Positions 8,198-16,608 are shown, numbered from the stretch's first letter. The stretch is DNA of 41,160 bases from Bog-756 sp050011635 (GCA_050011635.1 JBEKIU010000008.1:1-41160), one strand, 5' to 3'. Numbers and translations are program-made. The notes: generated by a model from the letters alone, not told the origin.

Positions 8198-8509
8198 ATG
8201 GCCGAGTGGAACTTCCTCACCAACCACGGGCGGACCCTCCTGTGCATCGCCCACGATCCGGACGTACGCCTGCGCGATATCGCCGGCGCCCTCGGGATCA
8301 CCGAGCGCAGTGCCTACAGCATCGTCAGCGATCTGGCCGATGCCGGCTACGTGGTGAAGGAACGAGACGGCCGCCGGAACCGATATCACATCCAGCACCA
8401 CCTGCCCGTCCCCGACACCCCCGATCGGGACCAGGCCATCGGCGAGGTCCTTCAAGTCCTCACCGGAAAGCCCACGGCCGGGGGCACGTCGCCGCGCGTC
8501 CAGCGCTGA
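8198..8509 (+). CDS. Winged-helix (MarR-like) DNA-binding protein
   Basis: A 103-residue cytoplasmic DNA-binding protein. It opens MAEWNFLTNHGRTLLCIAHD and continues with a winged helix: VRLRDIAGALGITERSAYSI as the HTH and VVKERDGRRNRYHI as the wing. This matches a common short actinobacterial family of the form W-x-F-LTNH-x-R-x-LLCIA-D-P-x-x-RLRDIA-x-x-LGITER-x-AY. A Pro-rich tail and a short C-terminal helix follow. The ATG at 8198 is chosen because the conserved N-terminus starts there and a TACCGT box lies 7 nt upstream. It is divergent from the surface protein and could regulate it, though that is inference from position. Confidence 0.88.
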   Translation: MAEWNFLTNHGRTLLCIAHDPDVRLRDIAGALGITERSAYSIVSDLADAGYVVKERDGRRNRYHIQHHLPVPDTPDRDQAIGEVLQVLTGKPTAGGTSPRVQR

Positions 8510-8554
8510 GGTTCTGTCGGAGCACCCGTCGCCGCCTGCGGTCGGCCTGCGGCC

Positions 8555-9865
8555 TCAGTCGGTGCGAACGGGTCGCTGAACGACGCAGTCGGACAACGCT
8601 TCCGCCAGCAGCTCCGACTCGTCAGCATCCAGGGTGGAGATGGCGATCCGGATGCCCGCCGGCGATGCGATCCGGAAGCGGTCGCCGGGGCTGACCGCCC
8701 ACCCCCTCTGCAGGAGACCCGAGACCACCGCCTGCTCGTCGCTCACCGGAACCCAGGTCGTGAGGCCCGAGGTTCCGGTCGAGTGCAGCCCGCGCCGGGC
8801 CAGCGCATCGGTGAGCGCGGCTCGACGATCGGCGTAGGCGGATGCGGCTCGGGCCAGGAGCACGCCCACCTCCGGCGATCCCCAGAGCTCGGCGACGGTG
8901 TCCTGCAGCAGGTAGCTGACCCATCCGGTACCGAGCGCCTGGCGCCCCTCCACCCGGCTCACGGTCGTCGGGTCACCGGCCAGGACGGCCAGCCGGAGGT
9001 CGGGGCTGAGCCACTTGGACACCGATCGGATGGTGGCCCAACGCTGCCTGGCCCGGCACGCCGTGTGGGCGGGTACTCCCGCGGCCGGCCCGGCGTGGTC
9101 GTCCTCGACGACCAGGAGGTCCGGGTGCAGGGAGAGGACGGCCTCCAATTCGGCGACCCGCGATCCGTCCCAGGCCGTGCCGGTGGGATTCTGGGCCCGG
9201 GGGGTCAGGAGTACGGCGTCAGCGCCCCGGGCGAGGGCGGCGTCAAGCCGGTCGGGGCGGATCCCCCGCTCGTCCACCCCGACCGGGACCACCTCCATGC
9301 CCAGGGCGACCAGCAGGTCGAGCGACGCCGTGTACCCGGGATCTTCGACGACCACCCGGTCGCCGGGATGCAGCCACGCACCGAGCACCCGTTCGACCCC
9401 GTCGAGGGCTCCACCCACGACGGCCATGGCGCTCCCGTCGATCCCGTCTGCTTCGAGCTTGGTGCCGGCAACGTCGGCCAGCCGGGGCGAGACGGCGGGA
9501 TCCCCGTAGCCCCGGGGGTTGGACCCGGGCCAGCGCAGCGGAGGAAGCAGGTCGGGGTCGGGCCCGCCGGTACGAAGATCGCGGACCCCGGGGGGAACCG
9601 ACATGGGAAGACGGGACGAGACCGGTGGTTGCCGCCGGACGTGGGTACCCCGGCGCCCCGATCCGACCAGCACCCCACGCCGCTGCAGTTCGCGGTAGGC
9701 GTTGGCCACCGTCGAAGGACTGACCCCGAGGTCGGTGGCCAGGCCCCTCACCGTTGGGAGCCCGTCCCCGGGGGCCAGGTCGCCCCGCCGGATCGAGTCC
9801 TCCACGCTCCGGGCGATGGCCCTGGCGGTGTCCCCGCCCAGGCGATATTGTACTGCATGATTCAC
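8555..9865 (-). CDS. MocR-type GntR/aminotransferase fusion regulator
   Basis: A 436-residue transcription factor of the MocR group: an N-terminal GntR winged helix (LPTVRGLATDLGVSPSTVAN, then AYRELQRRGVLV) linked to a fold-type I aminotransferase domain that senses pyridoxal phosphate or a related compound. The aminotransferase part shows LTPRAQNPTG, VVEDDHAG and the Lys-bearing SVSKWLSPDLRL. The GTG at 9865 is preferred over a start further upstream because TATAGT lies 7 nt before it and the conserved helix begins just after. The extra ~47 upstream residues are low quality and would run over the operator. It is divergent from the flavin-binding protein at 9936 and convergent with the winged-helix gene. 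The paired TTGTACT repeats in the intergenic region are its likely target. Confidence 0.9.
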   Translation of the reverse strand: MNHAVQYRLGGDTARAIARSVEDSIRRGDLAPGDGLPTVRGLATDLGVSPSTVANAYRELQRRGVLVGSGRRGTHVRRQPPVSSRLPMSVPPGVRDLRTGGPDPDLLPPLRWPGSNPRGYGDPAVSPRLADVAGTKLEADGIDGSAMAVVGGALDGVERVLGAWLHPGDRVVVEDPGYTASLDLLVALGMEVVPVGVDERGIRPDRLDAALARGADAVLLTPRAQNPTGTAWDGSRVAELEAVLSLHPDLLVVEDDHAGPAAGVPAHTACRARQRWATIRSVSKWLSPDLRLAVLAGDPTTVSRVEGRQALGTGWVSYLLQDTVAELWGSPEVGVLLARAASAYADRRAALTDALARRGLHSTGTSGLTTWVPVSDEQAVVSGLLQRGWAVSPGDRFRIASPAGIRIAISTLDADESELLAEALSDCVVQRPVRTD

Positions 9866-9878
9866 AGTTTGTACTATA
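9848..9878. promoter_or_regulatory. Direct-repeat operator and -10 of the MocR gene
   Basis: TTGTACT occurs at 9848-9854 and again at 9869-9875, exactly 21 bp apart (two helical turns). The minus-strand -10 box TATAGT (9878-9873) overlaps the second copy and sits 7 nt before the GTG at 9865. MocR factors commonly bind direct repeats, so this is a probable autoregulatory and divergent-gene site. Confidence 0.6.
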
Positions 9879-9935
9879 ACAAAACCAACGAAGGGCTCGC
9901 CGGCGGGGCGGTCGGGAGCGGCTGCGGGTCGACGC

Positions 9936-10679
9936 ATGACTGAGGCCCGGACGGAAGCAGTCGAGGGGCAGGGAACACCGCCCCACGTACCGGGCACCCC
10001 GCCCACGGCCAGGGTCCGGGTCCGGCGGCTGGCCGAGCGCGGCCGCTACGACCGGGCCACGATCGAGGCCATCCTCGACGAGGGCTTCGTCTGCCATGTG
10101 GGATTCGTGGTCGATGCGGGTCCCGTCGTCATTCCCACCGCCTACGCCCGCATCGACGACCGGCTCTACCTCCACGGGGCGCCGGGCAACGCCACCCTCG
10201 GCCAGGCTTCGTCGGGCGTGCCGGTCTGCGTCACGGTGACCCTCGTCGACGGGCTGGTCATCGCCCGCTCGGCGTTCCATCACTCGATCAACTACCGGTC
10301 GGTGGTGGTCTACGGGACCGGCACCGAGGTGACCGACGTCGAGGAGAAGCGGGCTGCGCTGGCCGCCGTGGTCGAGCACATCGTGCCCGGCCGGGGCTCG
10401 GACGCGCGTCCTCCCACTCTGTCCGAGCTCCGTGCCACCCGGGTGGTCCGGGTCCCCCTGGGCGAGGCCTCGGCCAAGGTCCGCACCGGCGGTCCGAAGG
10501 ACGATCCCGAGGACCTCGACCTGCCGGTGTGGGCCGGCCAGGTACCGCTGCGGATGATGCCGTCCGCGCCCGTCGCCGACGGGGACGGGGCGACCTCGAC
10601 GCCCACCCCCGGCTACCTGATCGACTATGTCCGGCCGTCAAACCAGGGCTCCGATGGCCGCGGCGTTCCGGCGCGCTGA
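9936..10679 (+). CDS. Pyridoxamine 5'-phosphate oxidase family flavin-binding protein (NimA-like)
   Basis: A 247-residue protein with the FMN-binding split-barrel fold of the pyridoxamine phosphate oxidase superfamily. Conserved segments include GFVCHVGFVVDAGPVVIPTA, LYLHGAPGN, and the SAFHHSINYRSVVVYGTG stretch typical of the NimA/flavin-nucleotide-binding subgroup. The Pro-rich first ~25 residues and last ~20 are low complexity. Family members bind FMN or F420 and act as oxidoreductases of varied substrates; the substrate here is not predictable. It is divergent from the MocR gene, a common pairing of PLP-sensing regulators with genes of vitamin B6-related fold or function. An earlier in-frame start is not seen. 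Confidence 0.87.
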   Translation: MTEARTEAVEGQGTPPHVPGTPPTARVRVRRLAERGRYDRATIEAILDEGFVCHVGFVVDAGPVVIPTAYARIDDRLYLHGAPGNATLGQASSGVPVCVTVTLVDGLVIARSAFHHSINYRSVVVYGTGTEVTDVEEKRAALAAVVEHIVPGRGSDARPPTLSELRATRVVRVPLGEASAKVRTGGPKDDPEDLDLPVWAGQVPLRMMPSAPVADGDGATSTPTPGYLIDYVRPSNQGSDGRGVPAR

Positions 10680-10689
10680 CCGGACTCCG

Positions 10690-10695
10690 TAGACT
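10690..10695 (+). promoter_or_regulatory. -10 box of the PhzF gene
   Basis: TAGACT lies 6 nt before the ATG at 10702. It supports a leaderless start at that ATG rather than the TTG two codons upstream, which would fall before the predicted +1. Confidence 0.5.
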
Positions 10696-10701
10696 TTGAC
10701 G

Positions 10702-11466
10702 ATGGCACTGGCGCTGACCGTGGTCGATTCCTTCACCGACCGGCCGTTCACCGGCAACCCGGCGGCGGTGGCCATCGTCGACGCGTTCCCTCCCGACGCC
10801 CGCATGCAGCAGGTGGCCGCGGAGATGAACCTGGCCGAGACGGCGTTCGTGGCCCCGAGGTCCGACGACCACCACGACCTGCGGTGGTTCACGCCGTCGG
10901 TCGAGGTCGACCTGTGCGGTCACGCAACGCTGGCCGCGGCGCACGTGCTCGGTGCCCCGGCGAGCTTCCACACCAGGAGCGGCCTCCTGACCTGTGTCTT
11001 CGGCACCTCAGGGCGCATCGAGATGGACTTCCCGGCCACCCCGTCAGCCGAAGCCGAGCCCCCACCCGATCTCTCCATCGCGGGAGTCAAGTGGTTCGGC
11101 CGCGGTCGCTTCGATGTGCTCATCGAGCTGGCCGACGCCGAGCGGGTCCGGAGCTTCGAGCCCGACCTGGCCGAGCTGGCCGCCCTCGGTGGCCGGGCGG
11201 TCGTCATCACCGCGCCGGGCGATGTGTCCGGGGTCGACTGCGAGAGCCGGGTCTTCGGTCCCAACGTCGGCATTCCCGAGGATCCTGCCACCGGCTCGGC
11301 CCACTGCACGCTGGCCGTCCACTGGGGGGAGCGACTGGGCAAGACCGAGCTGGTCGGCCACCAGGCCTCCGCCCGGGGCGGGACCATCCACATGCGCCGC
11401 CGGGGCGACCGGGTGGTCCTCGGAGGCCAGGCCGTGACGGTGTCCACCGTCGAGATGGTGGCCTGA
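10702..11466 (+). CDS. PhzF family isomerase/epimerase-like protein
   Basis: A 254-residue cytoplasmic protein of the PhzF (phenazine biosynthesis-like, diaminopimelate epimerase fold) family. Diagnostic segments are FTGNPAAVAIV, MNLAETAFV (the Glu is the family's catalytic acid), the glycine motif VDLCGHATLAAAH, and EDPATGSAHC near the C-terminus. Total length is slightly below the usual 260-300. Most PhzF-like genes outside phenazine clusters have no known substrate, and no phenazine genes are nearby. The following aldo/keto reductase gene has its own ribosome binding site and probably its own promoter. Confidence 0.92.
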   Translation: MALALTVVDSFTDRPFTGNPAAVAIVDAFPPDARMQQVAAEMNLAETAFVAPRSDDHHDLRWFTPSVEVDLCGHATLAAAHVLGAPASFHTRSGLLTCVFGTSGRIEMDFPATPSAEAEPPPDLSIAGVKWFGRGRFDVLIELADAERVRSFEPDLAELAALGGRAVVITAPGDVSGVDCESRVFGPNVGIPEDPATGSAHCTLAVHWGERLGKTELVGHQASARGGTIHMRRRGDRVVLGGQAVTVSTVEMVA

Positions 11467-11543
11467 CTCGCCGGGTCCGGTGCCGAACGGATCCGGTCGT
11501 CGAGACCGTAGGATCCGTCGGGAACCCAAGAGGAGGAACCGCC

Positions 11544-12509
11544 ATGGACATGGAGTATCGACGCCTGGGCCGATCCGGCTTGAAGGTCAGCGTGCTGTCC
11601 TTCGGATCGTGGGTCACGTTCGGACCCCAGCTGTCCGGCAACCTGGCCGAGGACTGCCTGGCCGCGGCGTACGACGCCGGCGTCAACTTCTTCGACAACG
11701 CGGAGGCGTACTCGGCGGGCGAATCCGAGCGGATCATGGGCGAGGCGATCGCCAGCCTCGGATGGCCCCGCCACAGTTACGTGCTGTCGACCAAGCTCTT
11801 CTGGGGGCTCCACCAGAGTGTCAACATGCGCAACACCCTCAACCGCAAGTACCTCATGCAGGCCATCGACGGCTCGTTGCAACGTCTCGGCCTCGACTTC
11901 ATCGATCTCGTCTACTGCCACCGGCCGGATCCGGAGACGCCCATCGAGGAGACCGTGTGGGCCCTGTCGGACATCATCTCGAGCGGCAAGGCCCTGTACT
12001 GGGGGACCTCGGAGTGGTCGGCCGAGGCCCTACGCGAGGCGTGGGACATCGCCGACCGGCACAACCTGCACAAGCCGGTGGTCGAGCAACCCCAGTACAA
12101 CCTGTTCTGGCGCGACCGGGTGGAGAAGGAATATGCCCCTCTCTACGACGGCATCGGGCTCGGGCTGACGACCTGGAGCCCACTGAGCTCGGGTCTCCTG
12201 TCCGGCAAGTACCTCGACGGGGTGCCTGAGGGATCCCGCGCCACCCTTCCCGGCTACGAGTGGCTGGCCAAGATGCTCACCGATCCCGAGCGCAACGAGA
12301 AGGTGCGGGCCCTCCAGCAGCTGGCCAAGGAGCTCGACTGCTCGCTGGCCCAGCTGGCCATCGCCTGGTGCGCAAAGAACCCACACGTCTCGTCGGTGAT
12401 CACCGGCGCCAGCCGGGTCGAACAGGTCCACGAGAACCTCGCCGCGCTGGACGTCCTGCCCAAGCTCACCGATGACGTCCTGGCTCGCATCGACGAGGCC
12501 ACCGCCTGA
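11544..12509 (+). CDS. Aldo/keto reductase, Kv-beta-like
   Basis: A 321-residue NAD(P)H-dependent oxidoreductase with the TIM-barrel AKR fold. It starts MDMEYRRLGRSGLKVSVLSF, followed by FFDNAEAYSAGESE (catalytic Asp and Tyr), STKLFWG (catalytic Lys) and YCHRPDP (His). The cofactor-binding end shows TWSPLSSGLLSGKY and VITGASRVEQVHENL. This layout is closest to the AKR6/potassium-channel beta-subunit-like branch. The ATG at 11544 has AAGAGGAGGAA at ideal spacing; a TAGGAT box at 11509-11514 could give a short leader. The frame is open much further upstream, but that part overlaps the PhzF gene and is spurious. Substrate unknown. Confidence 0.95.
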   Translation: MDMEYRRLGRSGLKVSVLSFGSWVTFGPQLSGNLAEDCLAAAYDAGVNFFDNAEAYSAGESERIMGEAIASLGWPRHSYVLSTKLFWGLHQSVNMRNTLNRKYLMQAIDGSLQRLGLDFIDLVYCHRPDPETPIEETVWALSDIISSGKALYWGTSEWSAEALREAWDIADRHNLHKPVVEQPQYNLFWRDRVEKEYAPLYDGIGLGLTTWSPLSSGLLSGKYLDGVPEGSRATLPGYEWLAKMLTDPERNEKVRALQQLAKELDCSLAQLAIAWCAKNPHVSSVITGASRVEQVHENLAALDVLPKLTDDVLARIDEATA

Positions 12510-12524
12510 GAGGGCCCGGCCCGC

Positions 12525-13067
12525 CTACTCCCCGGATTCCGTGGCGGCCCCCCGGCGCCGCCGAGACATCCGGCCGGTGGCCGTGCCGGGGGGACTCGGA
12601 GGCGGACCGGCGGCTCGAGCCAGCTCCAGGGCGCGGCGGTTGACCTGACGGGCCACGTAGATCGAGAAGACCGCGGCCGGGATCTCCACGAAGACGGCCA
12701 GGAGGAAGGCCTCGAAGAACTGGCCGCGGCCGCCGGAGGTGGTCATGTCGAACCAGGCGTCGACGATCAGCAGCGTGGCCGTGGCCGTGGCCGCCATCTG
12801 CACCCGCTGATCCACCCGGAAGGCCATGTAGGCGGTTCGGGTGATGGCGACCACCAACAAGATGTCGAACCCGACCCAGGCGGCCCGGTAGTGGAGGTCG
12901 AACTGCCGGCGGGGAAGGGTCACGGCCAGGAAGCCGATCCACGGCAGCAGGACGACTCCCGCCGCGGTGTAGAGCCAGGCCAGACGTCGGGCACGACGTC
13001 GACCCTCGGGAGGAATCCCCTGCAGCGGGTTGGGCGCCGGACCACCCCGGGCACTGTCGTCGCTCAC
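12525..13067 (-). CDS. Multi-pass membrane protein of unknown function
   Basis: A 180-residue protein with about four predicted membrane helices: LAWLYTAAGVVLLPWIGFLA, AAWVGFDILLVVAITRTAYM, TATATLLIVDAWFDM, and AFLLAVFVEIPAAVFSIYVA. Short hydrophilic ends are rich in Arg, Pro and Gly. The loop LPRRQFDLHYRAAWVGFD resembles a family of small actinobacterial membrane proteins, but I cannot name a function. The GTG at 13067 is supported by TAAGCT 6 nt upstream. It is convergent with the aldo/keto reductase gene and follows the polyphosphate kinase gene by 42 bp. Confidence 0.8.
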   Translation of the reverse strand: MSDDSARGGPAPNPLQGIPPEGRRRARRLAWLYTAAGVVLLPWIGFLAVTLPRRQFDLHYRAAWVGFDILLVVAITRTAYMAFRVDQRVQMAATATATLLIVDAWFDMTTSGGRGQFFEAFLLAVFVEIPAAVFSIYVARQVNRRALELARAAGPPPSPPGTATGRMSRRRRGAATESGE

Positions 13068-13073
13068 GGTTCA

Positions 13074-13079
13074 AGCTTA
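13074..13079 (-). promoter_or_regulatory. -10 box of the membrane protein gene
   Basis: TAAGCT on the minus strand, 6 nt before the GTG at 13067; predicts a leaderless transcript separate from the upstream polyphosphate kinase gene. Confidence 0.5.
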
Positions 13080-13109
13080 TTGGCCCGTCCCCAGCTCGCC
13101 CGGGAGCGA

Positions 13110-15233
13110 TCAGAGTGTGGTGCGCGAACGCCGGGCGTCATCGAGGAGCGAGCTGCGCTCCAGCGCGGCCGCCTCGAGGGCCTCTTGGGTGGCCACCCCG
13201 ACCACCGTCGGGATCCGGTGCCAGCCACCGTCGGGGTCGAGCGACCACGACTGCCGATCGTCGGCCAGGTTGAGCTCCAGGATCTCTTCGAGTTGCAGCA
13301 CCGCGTCGGGGTCGGCCACAGGAATCATCGCCTCGACCCGACGATCGAGGTTCCTCCTGCGCAGGTCGGCCGATCCGATGTAGTACTGCGCCCGGCGCCC
13401 GTCGGATCCACCGAAGCGGAGGATCCGTGAGTGCTCGAGGAACCGCCCGACGATGGACCGGACCCGGATGGTGTCCGACAGTCCCGGCACCTCCGGGCGC
13501 AGGCAGCAGATCCCGCGGACGATGAGATCGATGGGCACACCGGCCTGCGAGGCTCGGTAGAGGGCGTCGATCACAGCCACGTCATCGAGACCGTTCACCT
13601 TGATCACGATGCGGCCGTCGGGTCCCGCCTTGGCCTCCTCGTCGATGCACTCGAGGACCCGGTCGCGGATACCGCCCGGTGAGGTGACCAGCTCCTGATA
13701 GTGGGGTGGCTGGCTGAACCCGGTGATGTAGTTGAAAAAGCGGGTCACATCGGCCCCGAGTGCCGGCCTCGACGAGAGCACACCCAGGTCCTCGTACATC
13801 CGGGCCGTCTTCGGGTTGTAGTTGCCTGTTCCGACGTGGCAGTACAGCCGTACGGCATCGCCCTCCTGGCGGACCACCAGGGTCGTCTTGGCGTGGGTCT
13901 TGAGTCCCATCAGTCCGTAGATCACGTGGGCGCCCGCCTCTTCCAAGGCCCGGGCCCAGCCGATGTTCGCCTCCTCGTCGAAGCGGGCGGTCACTTCGAC
14001 CAGCACCGCCACCTGCTTGCCGTGCTCGGCTGCCCGAACCAGCGCGGCAACCACCGGGCTGTCGCCGGAGGTGCGGTAGAGGCACTGCTTGATGGCCAGG
14101 ACGTGGGGGTCGTCGGCCGCCTCGTTCATCATCTCCTCGACCGAGGCGGAAAACGAGTCGTAGGGATGGTGCACGAGCACATCCTGGCGGTCGAGCACCT
14201 CGAAGATGCTGGCGTCCTCCTCCCGCTCGACGGTGGCGAAGGCGTGGGGGATGAGCGGCGTCCACGGCTCGTCGTGGAGCTCGGGGCGGTCGAGGGCGTG
14301 GATGGCCCACATGCACTCGAGCCCCAACGGGCCGGCGAAGCGGTAGACATCGTCGCTGTCCAGCCCGAGCTCCTCGGTGAGCCGCTCCACCGGTCCTTCG
14401 GAGGTCCGTGAGTCGATCTCGAGCCGCACGACGGGAAGGAAGCGACGGCGGCGTAACTCTTCCTGGAGTGCCAGCAGCAGATCGTCGGCGGCATCGTCGT
14501 CGAGGGCCAGGTCGGCGTCACGGGTGACCCGGAAGACGCAGGGGGCCCCGACGTCCATGCCCGGGAACAGCTCGTCGATGAACGCGACAAGGATCTGTTC
14601 GAGGGGGATGAACCGTTCGCCGCCGGGCAGCGGCAACAGCCGGGCGACGTTGGGCGGCACTTTGACCCGGGCGAAGCGGGAGGTGCCGTCCTTCCGGTTG
14701 CGGACCTCGACGCCGACGTTGAGTGACAGGTTGGAGATATAGGGAAATGGATGGCTCGGGTCGACGGTGAGGGGGGTGACCACCGGCAGGATCAGCCGGT
14801 CGAATACCTCGTGGAGATACGAGCGCTCGTCGGCGCCGAGCGCCACCCAGTCGCAGAGCTCGATCCCCTCGCGCTTGAGGGCCGGGGCCAACTGGTCCAG
14901 CAGCAGCAGCTCCTGGCGACGGACCATCCGCTCCAACGAGTCCCGGACGTCGCGCAGCAGCTTCTCCGGCGTGCTGCCGTTGAGGGCGAGGCTCTTGATG
15001 CCGGCGACGACCTGGCGCCGCAGGCCGGCCACCTGGACCTGGAAGAACTCGTCGATGCGCTCGCTGAACAGGACCAGGAACTTGACCCGCTCGAGGAGGG
15101 GTACGTCCGGATCGTCGACCAGATCGAGCAGGCGGTCGTTGAAGTCGAGGTCAGAGAGCTGGCGGGCGAAGTACCGGGGATCGGAGTCGTTGCCGAACTC
15201 CTCTCTCGGGCCCCGCACGGTCTCGATGCTCAT
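13110..15233 (-). CDS. ppk1: Polyphosphate kinase 1
   Basis: A 707-residue enzyme that polymerises the terminal phosphate of ATP into polyphosphate, reversibly; normal length for the family. It begins MSIETVRGPREEF, then FLQ-like N-domain text (YFARQLSDLDFNDRLLDLVD, LERVKFLVLFS). The catalytic C-terminal half holds the phosphorylated-His segment GLKTHAKTTLVV (about H447), the second conserved His in RFLEHSRI (about H601), CHVGTGNYNPKTARMYED and YIGSADLRRRNLDRRVE. The ATG at 15233 is chosen because TATCGT lies 6 nt before it and homologous sequence starts there; an upstream extension is possible but unlike the family. It is divergent from inorganic pyrophosphatase, so two phosphate-metabolism genes share an intergenic region. 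Confidence 0.97.
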   Translation of the reverse strand: MSIETVRGPREEFGNDSDPRYFARQLSDLDFNDRLLDLVDDPDVPLLERVKFLVLFSERIDEFFQVQVAGLRRQVVAGIKSLALNGSTPEKLLRDVRDSLERMVRRQELLLLDQLAPALKREGIELCDWVALGADERSYLHEVFDRLILPVVTPLTVDPSHPFPYISNLSLNVGVEVRNRKDGTSRFARVKVPPNVARLLPLPGGERFIPLEQILVAFIDELFPGMDVGAPCVFRVTRDADLALDDDAADDLLLALQEELRRRRFLPVVRLEIDSRTSEGPVERLTEELGLDSDDVYRFAGPLGLECMWAIHALDRPELHDEPWTPLIPHAFATVEREEDASIFEVLDRQDVLVHHPYDSFSASVEEMMNEAADDPHVLAIKQCLYRTSGDSPVVAALVRAAEHGKQVAVLVEVTARFDEEANIGWARALEEAGAHVIYGLMGLKTHAKTTLVVRQEGDAVRLYCHVGTGNYNPKTARMYEDLGVLSSRPALGADVTRFFNYITGFSQPPHYQELVTSPGGIRDRVLECIDEEAKAGPDGRIVIKVNGLDDVAVIDALYRASQAGVPIDLIVRGICCLRPEVPGLSDTIRVRSIVGRFLEHSRILRFGGSDGRRAQYYIGSADLRRRNLDRRVEAMIPVADPDAVLQLEEILELNLADDRQSWSLDPDGGWHRIPTVVGVATQEALEAAALERSSLLDDARRSRTTL

Positions 15234-15239
15234 TGGCCA

Positions 15240-15245
15240 ACGATA
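15240..15245 (-). promoter_or_regulatory. -10 box of ppk1
   Basis: TATCGT on the minus strand, 6 nt before the ATG at 15233. No convincing -35 was found. Confidence 0.5.
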
Positions 15246-15405
15246 GCAACCAGGTCCGACGGCTCCACCGGGGGCCACGATCAGCCCCGCCCCGAGGGGG
15301 CGGGCGGGCAGGGCGGACGGCGCCGGCGCCCGTCGCGGTGCGGTCGGCGGTCGCCCGTGAGGGACAATGGGATACCCGCCCGGGTGGTGACGAAAGGCGC
15401 ATACC

Positions 15406-15906
15406 GTGACTGATGACCGAACCGTCGAAGTGATCGTGGAGATACCGAAGGGGAGCAGGAACAAGTACGAGTACGACCACGAGCGCAACGTCATACGGCT
15501 GGACAGGCGGCTGTTTTCGGCCACCTTCTATCCGGCCGACTACGGGTTCGTCCCCGACACCCTGGCCAAGGACGGCGATCCACTCGACGTCCTGGTCCTG
15601 TTGGACGAGCCGACGTTCCCGGGATGCCGGGTCGAAGTCCGGCCGGTGGGGGTCTTCAGGATGACCGACGAAGCGGGTCCGGATGCCAAGATCATCTCGG
15701 TGGCCTGTGGCGATCCGATGTGGGAGTCGGTCAGGGACCTCGAAGGGCTCCCGCCGCTCCTCACGCGTGAGATCGCCCATTTCTTCGACGTCTACAAGGA
15801 CCTCGAGCCGGGCAAGCAGACCGTGGTGGGAGGGTTCGACGGTGTCGACGCGGCCTGGGACGAGATCGAGCGCTCGTACGAGCGCGCCAGCGCTGCGGAA
15901 GCCTGA
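15406..15906 (+). CDS. ppa: Inorganic pyrophosphatase, family I
   Basis: A 166-residue soluble enzyme that hydrolyses pyrophosphate to two phosphates and so pulls biosynthetic reactions forward. The family signature is intact: DYGFVPDTLAKDGDPLDVLV, with the D-x-DPLD metal-binding aspartates, and earlier EIPKGSRNKYEYD and RLDRRLFSATFYPADYG. Length is normal. The GTG at 15406 has GAAAGG upstream; an ATG eleven bases further in is out of frame. It is divergent from ppk1. Confidence 0.97.
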   Translation: MTDDRTVEVIVEIPKGSRNKYEYDHERNVIRLDRRLFSATFYPADYGFVPDTLAKDGDPLDVLVLLDEPTFPGCRVEVRPVGVFRMTDEAGPDAKIISVACGDPMWESVRDLEGLPPLLTREIAHFFDVYKDLEPGKQTVVGGFDGVDAAWDEIERSYERASAAEA

Positions 15907-15915
15907 ACCGACACT

Positions 15916-15960
15916 GGCCGGCCCGCGGAGGTGGGCGGCCGGCCCGCGGAGGTGGGCGGG
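15916..15960. terminator. 21-bp tandem repeat, probable bidirectional terminator
   Basis: A 21-bp unit beginning GGCCGGCCCGCGGAGG occurs twice in a row (15916-15936, 15937-15957). Each unit folds GCCC..GGGC, and the paired GGCCGGCC blocks give a longer GC-rich stem. It sits between convergent ends (15906 and 15974). There is no T-run. Confidence 0.5.
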
Positions 15961-15973
15961 CCCGACTGCTGAG

Positions 15974-16252
15974 TCAGCCCAGCACCTGGGCCTTGGCAGC
16001 AGCGAACTCCTCGTCGGTCAGCGCGCCCGAGTCGTGGAGGGAAGCCAGCTGGGTCAATCGGGCGATGGTGTCGTCACCGCCCGACGGCGCGGCTGCGGGG
16101 GCCGGTGCCGGAGCAGCCGGCGCCGGCTCGGCCGGGGCCTGCTGCGCCCCCTGGGCCTGCATGGCCTTGTTGGTCCCCGCCTTGGCTCCCATGTAGGCGA
16201 CGCCTCCGACGGCGGCGGCACGGAGAAGTGGGCGTCTGCGAACGAAAGGCAC
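15974..16252 (-). CDS. SHOCT-domain small protein
   Basis: A 92-residue protein. The N-terminus is basic (VPFVRRRPLLRAAAVGGVAY) and weakly hydrophobic, possibly membrane-associated. A Gln/Pro/Ala-rich linker spans about residues 30-58. The C-terminal ~33 residues are a SHOCT helix-turn: DDTIARLTQLASLHDSGALT, then DEEFAAAKAQVLG, a short oligomerisation motif found at the ends of many bacterial proteins. The GTG at 16252 has GGGGGA upstream and lies 11 bp after the CMD-like gene stop, so the two are one operon. Specific role unknown. Confidence 0.85.
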   Translation of the reverse strand: MPFVRRRPLLRAAAVGGVAYMGAKAGTNKAMQAQGAQQAPAEPAPAAPAPAPAAAPSGGDDTIARLTQLASLHDSGALTDEEFAAAKAQVLG

Positions 16253-16263
16253 GTCGGTCCCCC

Positions 16264-16608
16264 TCAGCTCTCGTCGGCATCGAGTTCGATGCCGAGGGCG
16301 AATGCGATCTCTGCCGCGGCGGACACGATGCGGACGTTGCCGACCGTGGGGTTGAGGGCGACCAGCAGCCCGAGGATCTCCTCGGGGGTGACGCCCGCCT
16401 CGAGGGCGAAAGCCACCTGGAACACGTACGACGCCGGGGCCGCATCGGCGGCGATCAGCGCGGCGATGTTGACCAGTGAGTAGGTCTTCGGGTCGAGGCC
16501 CGAAGACTCCAGATTGTCGAGGCGGGCCTCGAAGAGGCCCTCGAGCGCGCTGGAATCGTGCTGGGCCACGCCGATCAGGACATCGCTGGTACCTGCTGAG
16601 ACGGCCAT
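16264..16608 (-). CDS. Carboxymuconolactone decarboxylase-like protein
   Basis: A 114-residue all-helical protein of CMD/AhpD-like type. The segment with YSLVNIAALIAADAAPASYV, ALEAGVTPEEILGLLVAL and VGNVRIVSAAAEIAFALG fits the CMD helical core. The CxxC redox pair of AhpD is absent, so it is not expected to work as a peroxidase-linked disulfide reductase. The ATG at 16608 has GGAGGAGC at good spacing, which fixes the start. It is the first gene of a two-gene operon with the SHOCT protein. Confidence 0.85.
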   Translation of the reverse strand: MAVSAGTSDVLIGVAQHDSSALEGLFEARLDNLESSGLDPKTYSLVNIAALIAADAAPASYVFQVAFALEAGVTPEEILGLLVALNPTVGNVRIVSAAAEIAFALGIELDADES

